Positions 1 to 10,669 of a stretch of 64,000 nucleotides of DNA are shown in pieces (positions within the stretch are counted from its first letter, which is position 1; each line of letters begins with the position of its first letter). Origin of the DNA: Agrostemma githago (taxonomy: Eukaryota; Streptophyta; Magnoliopsida; Caryophyllales; Caryophyllaceae). A model generated the notes under the pieces. The model was not told the origin of the DNA and did not search any database. It saw only the letters and a program-made list of their open reading frames with translations. The stretch lies in contig OY288243.1 in the NCBI GenBank assembly GCA_958450325.1, positions 60,620,606 to 60,684,605 of the forward strand. The letters are read 5' to 3'. Position numbers and translations under genes: made by a program.

Positions 1-26
1 AGAGTGACAATTTATTTGAAATAGGA

Positions 27-56
27 ACTAGTCGTCATACCTGTGCACCGCACGGG
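27..56 (-). mobile_element. Possible Helitron 3' terminus
   Basis: Read on the minus strand, a 7-bp stem (CCCGTGC with GCACAGG, one G-T pair) with a 3-nt loop lies at 56-40. It is followed 8 nt later by CTAGT ending at base 27, and the next base is T. A short GC-rich hairpin just before CTRRT is the usual Helitron 3' end. The body would run rightwards into AT-rich sequence, where I cannot find its 5' TC end or any Rep/helicase coding, so this is a terminus only. Confidence 0.35.
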
Positions 57-154
57 ACTATATTGTTTTATGCCTTTTGTAATCTGAAGTTCAATCTTTT
101 TGCCTCATTATCCAATATATATTTAATTACTTATACATTTTTTTATGGGTTATG

Positions 155-236
155 TTAAATACAACCATTAGGGTTGTGTTTAAGCATTAAATATCTTCCA
201 AAATTGATATAAACATAAAACTTACAGAACAAATTG

Positions 237-271
<35 letters not shown>

Positions 272-345
272 ATACAATTAATACAAGTATTAAGAATTTG
301 TTCCTCTTTTAGGTTCTTAGATACAACCCTTAGAGTTGTATTTAT
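155..345. repeat. Palindrome-ended AT-rich repeat (MITE-like)
   Basis: Two similar self-complementary segments (158-180 and 321-341, both ATACAACC...GGGTTGT-like) flank about 140 bp that includes a TA microsatellite at 240-269. Paired terminal palindromes suggest a small non-autonomous element, but I see no clear TSD and cannot name a family. Confidence 0.3.
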
Positions 346-355
346 CATTTCCCTT

Positions 356-1107
356 TTTTTATTTCATGTCTTTGTAATTTTATTTACTTTCTCAGTTATT
401 CGTAATATCATAAGCAATAAATGGACTAATGCACTATTTGACGTTAAGGCGATAGACGCGTAGTTCTTTCTTATTTTTTAATTGATTGTTTTTTAATTAA
501 AAAATTTATTAATCGATTGCTTTTGGGGTTTATCAGTTGGTTTAGTTGTTTTACCTAATCAGAACATAATATGTGGCCTTATTAGAAGATGGTATTAGAT
601 AAATAATGGAGAGATGATGGTTTGTTTGGATTTTAATAGGGTATATAGATATAGATGGATTAGTTGATATAACTTTTCATTTGTTATATTTCAATTCATT
701 GTATTTATTTGATTTTGCAACGCTAAATAGAAAGTTTAATGCATGGAGAAGGAAAAAAAAACTAAGACATTACATTAAACAAATGAAAAACTGTCAATAT
801 CATCCTTAAGGTTGAAACTTTATTGCCGAAGGTGAAATATGAAATGAAACGATACTTGGAGAGATAAGATGAAGCGTCATATTACTTCTAAGTTAATAAT
901 ATGACTTGATTGAGATTATGATTAATAGATGATGTCTAATTGTATTTTGAGACTTACTTTTATTAAATATGAGATGTTAGATAAGCTAAATTATGCATTA
1001 GGGATGACTTGTTAAAATTTTTATTGTATACTATGATTGTACTCGTATGTTGTATCGTGTATTCCGTTGAACCTTGCGGGAACGTTGTTTTTTTTGTAAT
1101 TTTTTTG

Positions 1108-1139
<32 letters not shown>

Positions 1140-1148
1140 GTATATAAG
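356..1148. other. AT-rich flank without a gene
   Basis: No credible coding region, RNA gene or TE structure is visible. The right edge holds a CA/TA microsatellite (about 1109-1146) that abuts the MULE-1 terminus. MULEs often insert in AT-rich DNA, and the 9-bp target duplication is probably hidden in this TA repeat. Confidence 0.5.
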
Positions 1149-1196
1149 TGGGATCAGGTGAATCCACTTATATATTTTGAGTCCTTGAGTCCCCAT
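1149..1196 (+). repeat. MULE-1 left terminal inverted repeat
   Basis: It pairs with 12933-12980 over about 48 bp with scattered mismatches. The core TTGAGTCC-T-AGTCC-CAT is shared. Similarity may extend weakly another 40-60 bp inward through TTGAT/GATGG blocks. Confidence 0.7.
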
Positions 1197-1284
1197 ACTA
1201 ACCCTTGATTCAAGTGTAGATTGATGGTTAAGATTTGCGATCATATTTACAGTAATAACTGAAATATCTTAGTAAATATTTTGT

Positions 1285-2155
1285 TTCTCTCTCCTCCTTC
1301 AATTTTCACCGGCTCTCTCACCTTTCCTTCTTACTGAAGTTTCAATTTTGTTAAACATCCCGCCTTACATCATTCTCTCTCATTGTCTTCTCATATTCAA
1401 CCTGAACTCAAGCCACCACTGTCATCTTCATCTTCTAATCGTCTTCGCATCCTCATTCGCGTTTCATTCACTTCAGCAATCCTTACAAATTTTCTCAACA
1501 ATCATCAACTTCGCTACTGTTTTATTCTTCATCGGAAAAATTAAGGTAAATTAGAGTTTTGTTGTGCTTTTAATTGTTGTACTACTCTTGTAATTTTTCT
1601 TACTCTGTACTATTCTGTCAGTGGTTATTAGTTATTTGTTTGTATTCTGTAATTGGATTCGTTTGTATTCCTTTCTAATTGATTTGTTTGTTATGCTAAT
1701 TACTTTTAATGGCTTTCATTTTGGTATTCCTTTCAAATTTAATTGTGTGAAGAATGCATGTCTGGGTAAAACCATTAACTGCATATCCTGTTATACGCAC
1801 TCTGCTTACAATCGTTTTTCATTGCATATCCTGTTATACCTTACCATCTCTATCGTTCTCTTGTTGAAGCATACATATAGTGTTACTTTAATGCCTTTAA
1901 TTTGTTACTTTTATACATACCGACTGTTACTGTAATGCATAGTATCTTTTGAGTAAGCATTTGTTGCATGCATGATTTATATGCATCCTTTTGCTTTAAC
2001 ATCTAATTACGTTACTCTAATTCACATGATTTATTACTGTGATGCTTATTACCTGTTACTTTAAACTGGATACTAGTTCAATGCGGATGAGGGGTATGTA
2101 ATCCTCTATTCAGCTTGTCTCATTGTCATTATTCCCGTAATAATACATTTTTCAG
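1285..2155 (+). promoter_or_regulatory. Leader and 5'-UTR intron of the MULE-1 Ulp1 gene
   Basis: A pyrimidine-rich leader (1285-1540) ends at a GTAAAT donor near 1546. A T-rich intron follows, ending in TTTTTCAG directly before the ATG at 2156. A CT-rich leader plus an acceptor abutting the start codon fits a spliced 5' UTR. Short reading frames inside (for example 1348-1554) have no recognisable product. Confidence 0.5.
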
Positions 2156-3365
2156 ATGACAAAAGGAGGTAAGATTGTCGTTGCTGGTGAGAAGAAAGGT
2201 CAGGGTCAGAAGCAGGTTCAACGGGCAAAGGAAACGGGTGTCAAGCCTTCTAAGTTTAAGAAATTATTTACCAAAGACGGTGGTGAAGCTAATGTCGACA
2301 GTTCGTCGTCAGGAGGTAAGATGGTCGTTGCCGTTGAGAAGAAAGGGCGGGGTCAGAAGCAGGTTCAACGGGCAAAGAAAACGGATGTCAAGCCCTCTAA
2401 GTTGAAGAGACTAGTCACCGAAGACAGTGGGGAAGCTAAAGTCGACCGTTCGTCGTCGATCAGGTGCAGTCCGAAGCTCCTTGTTGACTTAGTAACTAAT
2501 TTAAACCAGAGGCAGCGGGAGGCGCTTTCAACGATTGGGTTTGGTGGTGTACTTGAATTGCACCTTAGGAGCTTCCCTGTAAAGTATGCTACTGACTTCA
2601 TGTCTTTATTCAGCGACGACACGCTGATATTTAGATGCCGGAGCAATCAGTTCCTTGTAACCAAGCATAATGTACACGACTGCTTCCTCCTTCCACTTGG
2701 ACCGAATAAGGGGGCCGAAGAGGAGTCTGTTGTGGAGTTGAAGAAAAAGTGGAGGGATGACTTTCAGGTCGTCAATGAAAGTGATGCAATTCCTTTGTCA
2801 AGGGTCTTTGAGAAACTGCGGGCGGATGTACAGGGTGGAGAGATGTTCTGTCGGATGTTCATTCTTTACAGCACGTCGATATTCTTCAACCCGACGTCCA
2901 ATCATGGGGTTGATCTAAGACTTCTGAAGGCTGTGGAAGACGTACAACAGATAAAAAACTTTGACTGGTGCACGTTCGTACTCGACGGACTGGCGCGGGT
3001 GTGCGAGGACTTTGTTTACCGTAGTCGATCATATTTACTTGGATGTGTGCCGTTTTTAATGATTACCTACTTCCAGCGGTTTACCTACCGCAATCTCCCG
3101 TGCCCATGTGACCTCCCTTTGATCATGCACTGGGATGGTAAACGCATGTTGCAACGGTTGGCAGGCGAGTTAATTGGTGGTGGGCTGGGCCGGCTTACCC
3201 GATCTGATGTGGAGTACCCCCATTGTGTACGTGTGGTGAAGGGGGGAGACGCGTCATCGCCGTTGAAGATTACACAGAACCATCGCACTGATGATGTTAC
3301 ATTGCCCGGACAAGAGGGCGATAAATTCATCACTATCAAACTTGCTTGTGGGGTTGAAGACGACT
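2156..3365 (+). CDS. N-terminal exon of MULE-1 Ulp1-like protein
   Basis: An open exon of about 403 codons, ending at a GTAAGT donor (3366). Residues 1-100 are a basic tandem duplication: two copies of about 47 aa, each with QKQVQRAK and VKPSK, separated by SSSS. The globular part starts near residue 105 with IGFGGVLELHLRSFP, followed by KHNVHDCFLLPLG, WRDDF and YLLGCVPFLMITYFQRF blocks. The same blocks recur in MULE-2 (VGFGGVLELRIESFP, KYDVHDCLQLPFG, YLQGCIPVLMIAYFQRY). This is the N-terminal module commonly attached to TE-borne Ulp1 proteins; its biochemical role is unknown to me. The ATG follows directly on an intron acceptor. Confidence 0.65.
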
Positions 3366-3479
3366 GTAAGTAACAATGTCATTAATGAATCTATATATGT
3401 ATGTATGACTTGAGAACCATGGTCTTGTGTACCGTAAATCTGTGACCATGTAAATTCTGAACTGTCTCTGTAAATCTGT

Positions 3480-3790
3480 ATGTTGCTCTAACATATCAAC
3501 TATTACTTTAACACATAACTGGTGTTACTTTAATTAACAATATGTGTTAATTTAATGAACAATATTTGTTACTTTCACCTGAATCATCTACATTTTGTTC
3601 CAATATATATTGTGTTACTTTAATTCATATCATATGTTACTCTAGTTGATATCATCTGTTACTTTAATGTCCACCCCCTTTGACTACACATTCTGTCACC
3701 TAAGTGCACACACATGCACTGTTGCTTTAATACGTATGATCTGTGTCTTTAGTATGTGTCATATGCTACTTTAATGAATGGGTTCTTTCA
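3480..3790 (+). repeat. Array of GTTACTTTAA-type repeats in MULE-1 intron 1
   Basis: About nine degenerate copies of G(T)TACTTTAAT on the plus strand, spaced roughly 25-35 bp apart, fill this intron between exons 2156-3365 and 3850-4503. Confidence 0.65.
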
Positions 3791-3849
3791 CAGAACATTT
3801 ATTCTTTTGCCCCGACGCATATTTGTAACACAGTTATTGTTTCATGCAG

Positions 3850-4503
3850 GAGGTCCATGCGATTCATCTTATGATGGGGAGGAATGCAGTTGCATTCCAC
3901 GATTGGTGGGTGTTACATGCTGACAAGATCAAGAGGATAACATCGGGCGATCCATCACCGGATGACCCGATCCCGTCACAAGCATCCCAGGCATTCTGGG
4001 GAGGAGATGAGCTTCACCGGATGGTGGACCAAGTCTGTGATGCGCTTCGACGCGCTAGAGAGCTGTCGTCGCAGGGGCCGGTTTTTGTGGCCAGACATAC
4101 ACATGAAGATAATTTAGACGATCTTAACTTTCATTCGTACTCGACGGCTGAGGTAAACAAAGTTATTGAGGAGGTATTTCGGTCACACAATGACCGCCAG
4201 CTGGTGCTGTTCCTGTGGGATAAGGATAAAATTGAAGGCGAGGAGGTAGGTGAGTGCCTGTGGGTGGAAGTAGACGGTAGGAGGGTCATCCACCCCTATT
4301 TTTTTCGTTCTGACAAGCGATTGGGATGCATGCAAGTCGTCGATGAGAGACTTGGGTGCTCTTGTGACTGTGACGTCCCGGATCCTGACTAGCTTACGCT
4401 GTCGGACTTCCTGGGTAGAGATTGCAGTTTCTTCAGGTCTATTTTGTTTGTTAGGAAAGACGTAATTGACTACGTATTCTACAAAAATGAAAAATACAGT
4501 ACA
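3850..4503 (+). pseudogene. MULE-1 Ulp1-like gene, middle exon with premature TAG
   Basis: It begins after the TTTCATGCAG acceptor and is open to a TAG at 4390-4392. Translation in the same frame then continues through a block (RKDVIDYVFY) that matches MULE-2, ending at a GTAAGT donor near 4504. The match across the stop shows it is a nonsense mutation and not the true end. The region links the N-terminal domain to the protease. Confidence 0.6.
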
Positions 4504-4590
4504 TCGTAAGTTGTCTACATTACCTATTTTTTTCGTGGGTTTTAATGTTGGTTTTGTCGAGTGTTACATAATCCGTTCGGATTTTGCAGG

Positions 4591-4773
4591 GAGATGATTG
4601 TAAGGTTCAGCGACTTCTTCAATGTACCCCGTGGCGAGCTTGCCACGCTGGCGCCTGGAGAGCAGCTTTCAAATGCTGTGATTGACAGCTGGTGCATACT
4701 TCTCAACCATATGGCTGCTGCTCGGACTGCACCACGGCGTACATCACGCTGCTTCTTTGGTGTCAGCCACAGC
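4591..4773 (+). CDS. MULE-1 Ulp1-like gene, exon before the first protease domain
   Basis: It starts after TTTTGCAG and ends before GTAAGC. The product contains VIDSWCILLNHMA and TSRCFFG, matching VIDCWCRLLNQLA and TSRCFFS in MULE-2. In Ulp1 proteins the stretch before the catalytic His often holds a similar substrate-facing helix; that role is inferred here. Confidence 0.6.
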
Positions 4774-4849
4774 GTAAGCTAATTTATTCATTTGCTTGAC
4801 TAAAATGATAAGCATAGATATTATCAATAAACCCTGGTAATATAGTATG

Positions 4850-5035
4850 CAAAGAAAGGTGTCACTTTAGTTTGACAAGTTTGTTACTGTAATGCATTTT
4901 GTGCGTTACTCTAATGCATGTCATTTGTTACTCCAACAAATATCATACGTATTAAAGTAGCAGATTATATAAAGTAACAGATGATTGTCATTAAAATAAC
5001 AGATGCTCAACACTAAAGTAACACCGTATATGAAC
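4850..5035. repeat. Opposed GTTACT/AGTAAC repeats in a MULE-1 intron
   Basis: GTTACT(T/C)TAAT copies lie on the plus strand up to about 4935, then the same motif on the minus strand (AAAGTAACA) up to about 5025. This makes the intron an imperfect inverted repeat. Confidence 0.55.
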
Positions 5036-5134
5036 TATAATAATTTAGCCCATTTTGTTTGCGCAAATTTCATATGATGAACCAGACGCCTGATAATATC
5101 AAGCTTGTTCATGGAGTAACAAATATCATGCAGG

Positions 5135-6067
5135 ATACAACTCTGAAAATTTGGAGAAGCAGAAAGGATGGTGTTTCAGTGGATTTGAGCGCAGAATTGT
5201 TCAACTTCTGGAACATATGGCTCGAAGAAAATGAAGGGAAACTCGAGCCAGACTCTGACTTGGTAATTTCAAATTTAGTTACCACATTTGTAAGTTGTGT
5301 CATCAGTTATAATCTTCAAGACCATACTCATTCTCTGTTTTACAAGTATTTGTTCCGGTGCTGTCGGAAAACAATGACCATTACGGTTGCGCGTGTATCA
5401 ATTTTTTGTCACAGCGGATGGAATACCTTGAAAATAGGTCTTACGATGAGGGGTAGTTTGAAAGTCTTCCTTACGTTGGGATGGCACGGCTCTTAGTAAG
5501 TCTGCTCATTTTGGTAGATATTTTAACATTCTTATATACAAATCGTCTTATATAAGGATGACAAAAAAACAAACGATGTTTCGTCATTTTCTCATTCTTA
5601 TTCATTTTTTTTATTTGTTTAATATCACCAAGGCCGAAGAAATGGGTAAGTATATGGTTCAGAGAGGCATCAATAAGGGCGCCAATGTCTCTTCGTTCCC
5701 TCTTTTCAACATCCCGTTTAGATGGCAAGGCAACGGGTTCTCGGCTAATGAATGTGGCGTATACCTCATGATACACATGATGTTGTACGCCGGGGAGGAG
5801 TTCGACTGTCCCCTGGGCACGAGTGAGGCGAACAATCTGTATATGGCAAAAATTGCCGCGACGCTGTGTCTCTACGACATTAACAAGGAGAGGGATGTCT
5901 TGATAACGCGGGTGTCCTCCTTTGTAAATGATAAAGCCAACATTGCCATCAGTAAGACTATGTCAGATGTTGCCACGGCCGTCAGTGAGTCTTACAAGAG
6001 GGCAGGAGAGCCGATCCCCGACGTGAGACCCTCTAAGAAGAGTCGCATGCCACCATCCACTCCATAA
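5135..6067 (+). pseudogene. MULE-1 first Ulp1 (C48) catalytic domain
   Basis: Three exons supply the protease core. Exon 5349-5502 gives NDHYGCACINF (catalytic His in HY) and YLENR at the acidic position. Exon 5633 onward gives FRWQG (oxyanion Gln) and SANECGVYLMIHM (catalytic Cys). MULE-2 has GHYSCACINF, YLDN, LSWQG and SANDCGVYLMVHM. His, Gln and Cys are therefore intact; the acidic residue is Asp in MULE-2 and less certain here. An in-frame TAG in the middle exon and a stop at 6065 break this copy. Family: peptidase C48. Confidence 0.75.
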
Positions 6068-6724
6068 ACACCCGTTGCAGAAACCGCGCATCAATCACCG
6101 GACACCACCGCGTCATTATCAGTCCTTGGTAGTCGAGCTAGGGGGAGGGAGAGGGCTTAGGCTGCTCCATCGACTGTGGCGATGCAGATCCCAGTGTACA
6201 GATGGCATGTCCGTTCCTTGCAAACAACAAGACCCTGCTGGGAAATCTCTCCGTCCTGCGGAAAAATGTCGTGGACTACTGCTTACTTGAGCACAACAAC
6301 TACAACAGCAGGTAATATGACGAACAATACACATATTTTGGGTATATTGTTGTTTAAATTTTTGTCACCTATCTGTTGTTCGCAATGCCTACAGATTTGT
6401 TTTGAGTACAGCAAATTGGTTGCGGATATTCACAGTTGGCAGTAATGACCCGGGGTGATGTGATGTCCATGCTCCCGGGTAATGACATGTCGTCATCTGT
6501 TGTTGAGTGCTGGTAAATGCTTATGAACAGCCTCTCCGCAAACGGGAGCGGGTCGGGTAATTTTCCGAAGATGGCGTTCTTTGGTCTACGACAGACGGTA
6601 TGCCTAACGAGTTACTGTTTTGGAGTTTATGTACATAATTATGTGATCGGGCAGTGTGTATTAGTATATATAGTGCATATGCATTATTTTTGCCTCATAA
6701 TCTGACTCTTTTTTGGGAAGTTAT

Positions 6725-6845
6725 TGATTAGAGTAACACTTCAAGTGCATTGAAGTAACACCCACCACGTGTTGCAGTAACAAGTGTTTCACTACATACA
6801 AGGACACTCACCACGCGTATCATTACAGCACAAGGACACCAACTA
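6725..6845 (-). repeat. AGTAAC repeats in a MULE-1 intron
   Basis: Several minus-orientation copies of the GTTACTTTAA-type motif (AGAGTAACAC, GAAGTAACAC, CAGTAACAAG) lie between the exons of the second Ulp1-like domain. Confidence 0.5.
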
Positions 6846-6900
6846 ATTACTTTGTATTTATTGTCAATACTCACATAATCCCAACCTTTTTACGGGATGC

Positions 6901-7616
6901 GATAATGAGGATTATTGCCGAAAACCCAGACAGTGCATCCACGCAGAATTCAGATGCCTTGATGGAGCGGTGGCATATTTTCAGGAGTAATTGTGGCGGT
7001 ACGTTGCAGCTGGACGCTGAGTTGATCTTTGTGCCCATCAACGTTGACGGGTACTTCTCCTGCGTAGTACTCAATCGAAAGAAAAAGACAGTCGATCTCC
7101 TCGACCACTGTCGCTACACAACGATCAGAGATACAGACCTCTTTTTAGCCATCAAGACAATTGTGAGCCTCTCTATACTTCATTTCATCAGTTTTTAATC
7201 ACAATCCTGTGCGCCAACGGGTGATTTCCTTAACTATTATCATCAATGATATTCAGGTGGCGAATATGAGTGATTTCCTTGACTTTTACAAAGATCCTGG
7301 TGCGGAGGAAATTGTGTTGTACAGGCTCCGTGCGATTAAGCTTAGTTGGCAGTCCAAAGTCACCAACAAGGATGAGTCAGGGATATTTCTTCTGAAGCAC
7401 ATGCTACTGTACGAGGGACGTGAATTCCATCACGAAGACCTCGACAGGAAGGTTAACAAAAGATACCTGGTGGTCCAGCTTGCAGCCACTCTTCTCCTAG
7501 CAGACTTGAATAGCGTTCGAAAGCGGCTGATTGGTGATGTGAAAAAGTTTGTAGCAGCTAGGCCAAAATTATTTAAAGAAGCGAAGGCTAAGCGAGGAAA
7601 GGGCCGGAAACAGTAA
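6901..7616 (+). pseudogene. MULE-1 second Ulp1-like domain lacking the catalytic Cys
   Basis: Two exons (about 6901-7160 and 7257-7616, acceptor ATATTCAG) encode a second Ulp1 fold. DAELIFVPINVDGYFSCVVL aligns with the His segment but has Tyr where His is expected. TVDLLDH supplies the acidic position. LSWQS keeps Gln. KDESGIFLLKHM has Ser in place of catalytic Cys. The C-terminus is basic (AKAKRGKGRKQ) and ends at TAA 7614-7616. Both of these exons are themselves open. The MULE-2 counterpart also has Ser (LESGIFCLMHM) but keeps His. This looks like a non-catalytic SUMO-fold-binding or structural domain; that function is inference. Confidence 0.65.
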
Positions 7617-7744
7617 CCCGTAAATGGTTGGATTAATTGGAACTTTCGTTTAACAAAAAACCTAAGCATCGTTTTGTACAAGGATAACAAATTGTGTTGT
7701 CAGAAAAACAGTTAAAGTCATTCTGACATATTTCAATGTTATTA

Positions 7745-8300
7745 TATCCCTTAAATTTTGTTACTCTAACTCGTATAATTTGTTACTTCAATTAATGTCA
7801 TGTGTTACTTTTAACTCTAATATCTTGTACCCTGCATCATTGTTTCTTAATTTAACACAGGATGTCCAATTAAACAAAATAGTAACACCTTCTTTATTGA
7901 GTACTCCACAAACAAATAGAAAAAGAGTAACATCTGTGATTCGATCAACATTAAAAGAATGATATTTCCGTGTTACTCTAACTCATCTAGCATGTTACTC
8001 TAATGAACAATGTGTGTTATTTTTAACTGAGTATTACTTCAGTAAAATTTTATATCATCCAAGGAATGAATATCTGCAATTCAATCAACAGTTAAAAAAT
8101 GGTACTCCGTGTTACTCCAACTCATCTAGCACGTTACTTTAATGAATAATGTGCGTTACTTTAACTGAATCGTAATCTAGTTATGATTTTCTCCACGAAT
8201 GAATATCTGTAATTCAATAATCTTAAAAAAAAAGTGTTACTGTAATTCATTCAATCCGTTGTTGTAAAGAATAAGCTACGTTACTCTAAAGAAGCACATT
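7745..8300 (+). repeat. GTTACTTTAA-type repeats between the convergent MULE-1 genes
   Basis: The spacer between the Ulp1 stop (7616) and the transposase stop (8308) is a run of degenerate GTTACT(C/T)TAACTCAT-like units. Larger units around TCATCTAGCA-GTTACT recur near 7980 and 8120. No coding capacity is seen. Confidence 0.6.
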
Positions 8301-8351
8301 TCCCTAATCAGAATACTGGTTCATCTTCTACATCCTCCTCGTCCTCATCTT

Positions 8352-8391
8352 CTGATTCTGATTCTGATTCTGATTCTGATTCTGATTCATC
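8352..8391 (-). repeat. Hexamer repeat encoding a Ser-Glu acidic tail
   Basis: Six to seven copies of TGATTC on the plus strand encode alternating Ser and Glu at the C-terminus of the leftward transposase, followed by an Asp/Glu-rich end. Confidence 0.6.
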
Positions 8392-9039
8392 GTCAGATGG
8401 TTCAACAGTCGGTGGCGGCCGTGCTGCAAAGGGATTGGGGCAATTCCTCTTGTCGTGATGTGCCATCTACTTACAATTGTTGCACATGCGCTTGGGCTTC
8501 TTTGCAATAGCAACAGATTTCGCTTTGCTCGATAACAACCTTTTGCCGCTTCCTTTTGTCTTGGAAATCTTCGGCGGGAGTAACGTTATCTCTACTGTTG
8601 ACCTGCATCCTAGCATCTCTTCCAATTCCTAGGTTTTATTCAATGCCTTGCTACCCCAAATCGGCTTAAGCTTCATCCTGAATTCGCGGATCGAATCGCA
8701 CATGCTCTCCACATCTTCTTTATTAGCAGACCGTAGAATACCCATTGTCTCATGAACTTCCGACCACAGTTTAGACATCTCTATCTGCTTTCCGTCTATG
8801 ATGTCAATGTCATCGCCTTCCACACCGTCTTCAACAACACGAGAATTGCGCAGTGCATCCCTCGGCCACCTTCTCGCAACGTAGTTATCGGGTATACTGG
8901 TCAAGCCCTTCGAGGAATATATCCAAATTATGTGTCGACACAGTATTCTTCTTGTCTCAAACAATTTACTCGTGCACTTGACGTCCGACGTTTCTGCAGG
9001 AAGTTATTAAAGCATTATGACTATCAGAACTACAACCTT

Positions 9040-9230
9040 CAAACTGCGTTACTTTAACTCATATTATGAGTTACTTTAATGCATGAATTCTGTTACTTTA
9101 ACTCACTAATCCCGTACAACATAAGCATTCTGTGCTGGATCTACAACCTACAAACCGCATTACTTTAACTCATACTGTGTGTTACTCTAATACATTCATT
9201 CTGTTACTTTAACTCATAAATCCAGTATAA
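9040..9230 (+). repeat. GTTACTTTAA-type repeats in a MULE-1 transposase intron
   Basis: Two related blocks (about 9035-9110 and 9145-9225), each with GCGTTACTTTAACTCATA then GTTACT(T/C)TAATGCAT-like and GTTACTTTAACTCA units, fill the intron between the SWIM exon and the DDE exon. Confidence 0.6.
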
Positions 9231-9251
9231 ATGAAGACACCAAGCAGGCCA

Positions 9252-9893
9252 TTACGTACCTTGTTTGTAGTGTACCAGATATTCTTTACCCCTGGTGGCA
9301 TCCCTCACTGTAGTTACTTCAACCCCATCCCTTTCAGCAAATCCTCTCACACTGCACGTCCCCACTGAACCCTTTACCTCCTCTTGAAATTCATCAAATA
9401 CCACGTGGGTGTACACCCTTGACGCGTGCTGTTCTATCAGGAGGTGGGTCATTGTCTTCGGCAGAGATTGTATATTCTCGCTGTCTAGCTTTTTCTGGGT
9501 ATACCTCTGCTGATCCATGGCACTCACGAACCGCATCCAGAATTCAACCAACGTTCTATGCTGGTTCTCAAACCGTTTGAAGAAACTATTTTCGCTCTCC
9601 GATCTCTGTGCTGTTCGCATTAAGCCACCCATCTTCAGATCCCTGCAATGTGCCATGACCCACTGCTTCCTGATCGAAAAGGTAGTTGTGAACCACTGAA
9701 CATCACCCACGTCGTGCTCCTCCATTATTTCCATCCACCGCTCGTCAAATTCTACTGCATCGATGTCGTCATCCCACACTATTGCATTCAATTTCTTCAG
9801 GAGTTCCTGGTAGTCAGCCCTCGAGGCACCATATTTAGTGGGGACCCTATTTAGCACCATATTTTGTATATCCACATACAAAATCGTTGCCAT
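9252..9893 (-). pseudogene. MULE-1 transposase, second half of DDE domain
   Basis: An open stretch containing VPTKYG, IVWDDDIDAVEFDERW, AHCRDLKMGGLMRTAQRSES and NSFFKRFENQHRTLVEFW. The Glu in SESENS is the third catalytic residue of MULE transposases. It continues from the preceding fragment (10201-9851), with the frame broken near 9870-9890. It ends at a donor near 9243 leading to the SWIM exon. MULE-2 carries the same blocks at 15425-15770. Confidence 0.7.
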
Positions 9894-10430
9894 GCCGATT
9901 TGAACATCTTCTCGAACGATGCTATGATCCCGGGGTCCTGATCGGTGATGATGTACGCAGGCTCCTTGCCACCCACGGCCTTCAAGAACCGTTCAAACAT
10001 CCAGTTGAACGATTTAAAGTCCTCTTGCGCTATGAGAGTGCCACCAAAAGTCACAGATCGTTTGTGTTGGTCGACACCAGTGAACGGGGTGAATATCATC
10101 TTATATTTGTTCGTCGCGTATATTGGGTCGAACGAAACTGCGTCACCAAACAACCTGTAGTTTCTTCTAGAAACATTGTCAGCCCAAAATACCCTGCTCA
10201 AACTACCATCCTCATCCAGGTCGTAATAAAAAAAAATCCCTCCCGATTGTCCGCCATACCTCTGAAACGATCGATGAATAACTGACCATCTCTCTCATGG
10301 ACGAAGCACTTTATATCTCTGCCAAAGTTCTTGAAATCGACCAAGCTGGCACCTACGTTTGTGAACCCTTCAACCTGCTCCTTACACATCTTGTACGTCT
10401 GCGCGTGTGGCACCGATCTTCAGCTGAAAC
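9851..10430 (-). pseudogene. MULE-1 transposase, first half of DDE domain
   Basis: It contains TYKMCKEQVEGFTNVGASLVDF, FVHERDGQLFIDRF, FGDAVSFDPIYATN (first Asp), FTPFTGVDQHKRSVTF and IITDQDPGI (second Asp). These are hallmark MULE/FAR1-related blocks. The reading frame breaks near 10198 and again near 9880. Confidence 0.7.
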
Positions 10431-10434
10431 AATT

Positions 10435-10605
10435 CGTTGATTAAAGTAACGTATGATAGGAGTTGAAGTAACAGTAAGACAGCATTAAAGTAACGCGTTG
10501 ATTAATTTACCAGACATTGCTTATTCATAGACGGCATTCATTAAAGTAACGCATGAACCACAGTAAGATAGCATGTGCATTCGAGTAACAAAATATTACC
10601 TATGG
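10435..10605 (-). repeat. AAAGTAAC repeats in a MULE-1 transposase intron
   Basis: Copies of TTAAAGTAAC(G/A) lie between the FAR1 exon and the DDE exon, reading GTTACTTTAA in the direction of transposase transcription. Confidence 0.55.
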
Positions 10606-10669
10606 CACAGTGAACTAAACACATAGTGATCTGAACTTATATAATTGAACCAGCAAGAAGCTACTCAAC

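Larger units (their letters stand above)
2156..7616 (+). pseudogene. MULE-1 Ulp1-like gene (two Ulp1-type domains), decayed
   Basis: A multi-exon gene whose order matches the minus-strand gene of MULE-2. Approximate exons are 2156-3365, 3850-4503, 4591-4773, 5135-5261, 5349-5502, 5633-6311, 6400-6600, 6901-7160 and 7257-7616. An N-terminal domain of the kind fused to TE-borne Ulp1 proteins is followed by an Ulp1 cysteine-protease domain and then a second Ulp1-like domain. Ulp1 enzymes process SUMO precursors and remove SUMO in the nucleus; any activity here is inferred. Lesions include an in-frame TAG at 4390, a TAG in the exon at 5349-5502, frameshifts after 6067 and a TAA within 6400-6600. 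The exon at 5135 needs the acceptor ATGCAG at 5134. Introns are packed with GTTACTTTAA-type repeats. This copy cannot make the full protein. Confidence 0.7.

Noticed and set aside
963..1244. 93-codon minus-strand frame through the CA/TA microsatellite
   Set aside because: Its Cys-Val and Ile-Tyr runs are microsatellite translation, and it overlaps the MULE-1 terminus.
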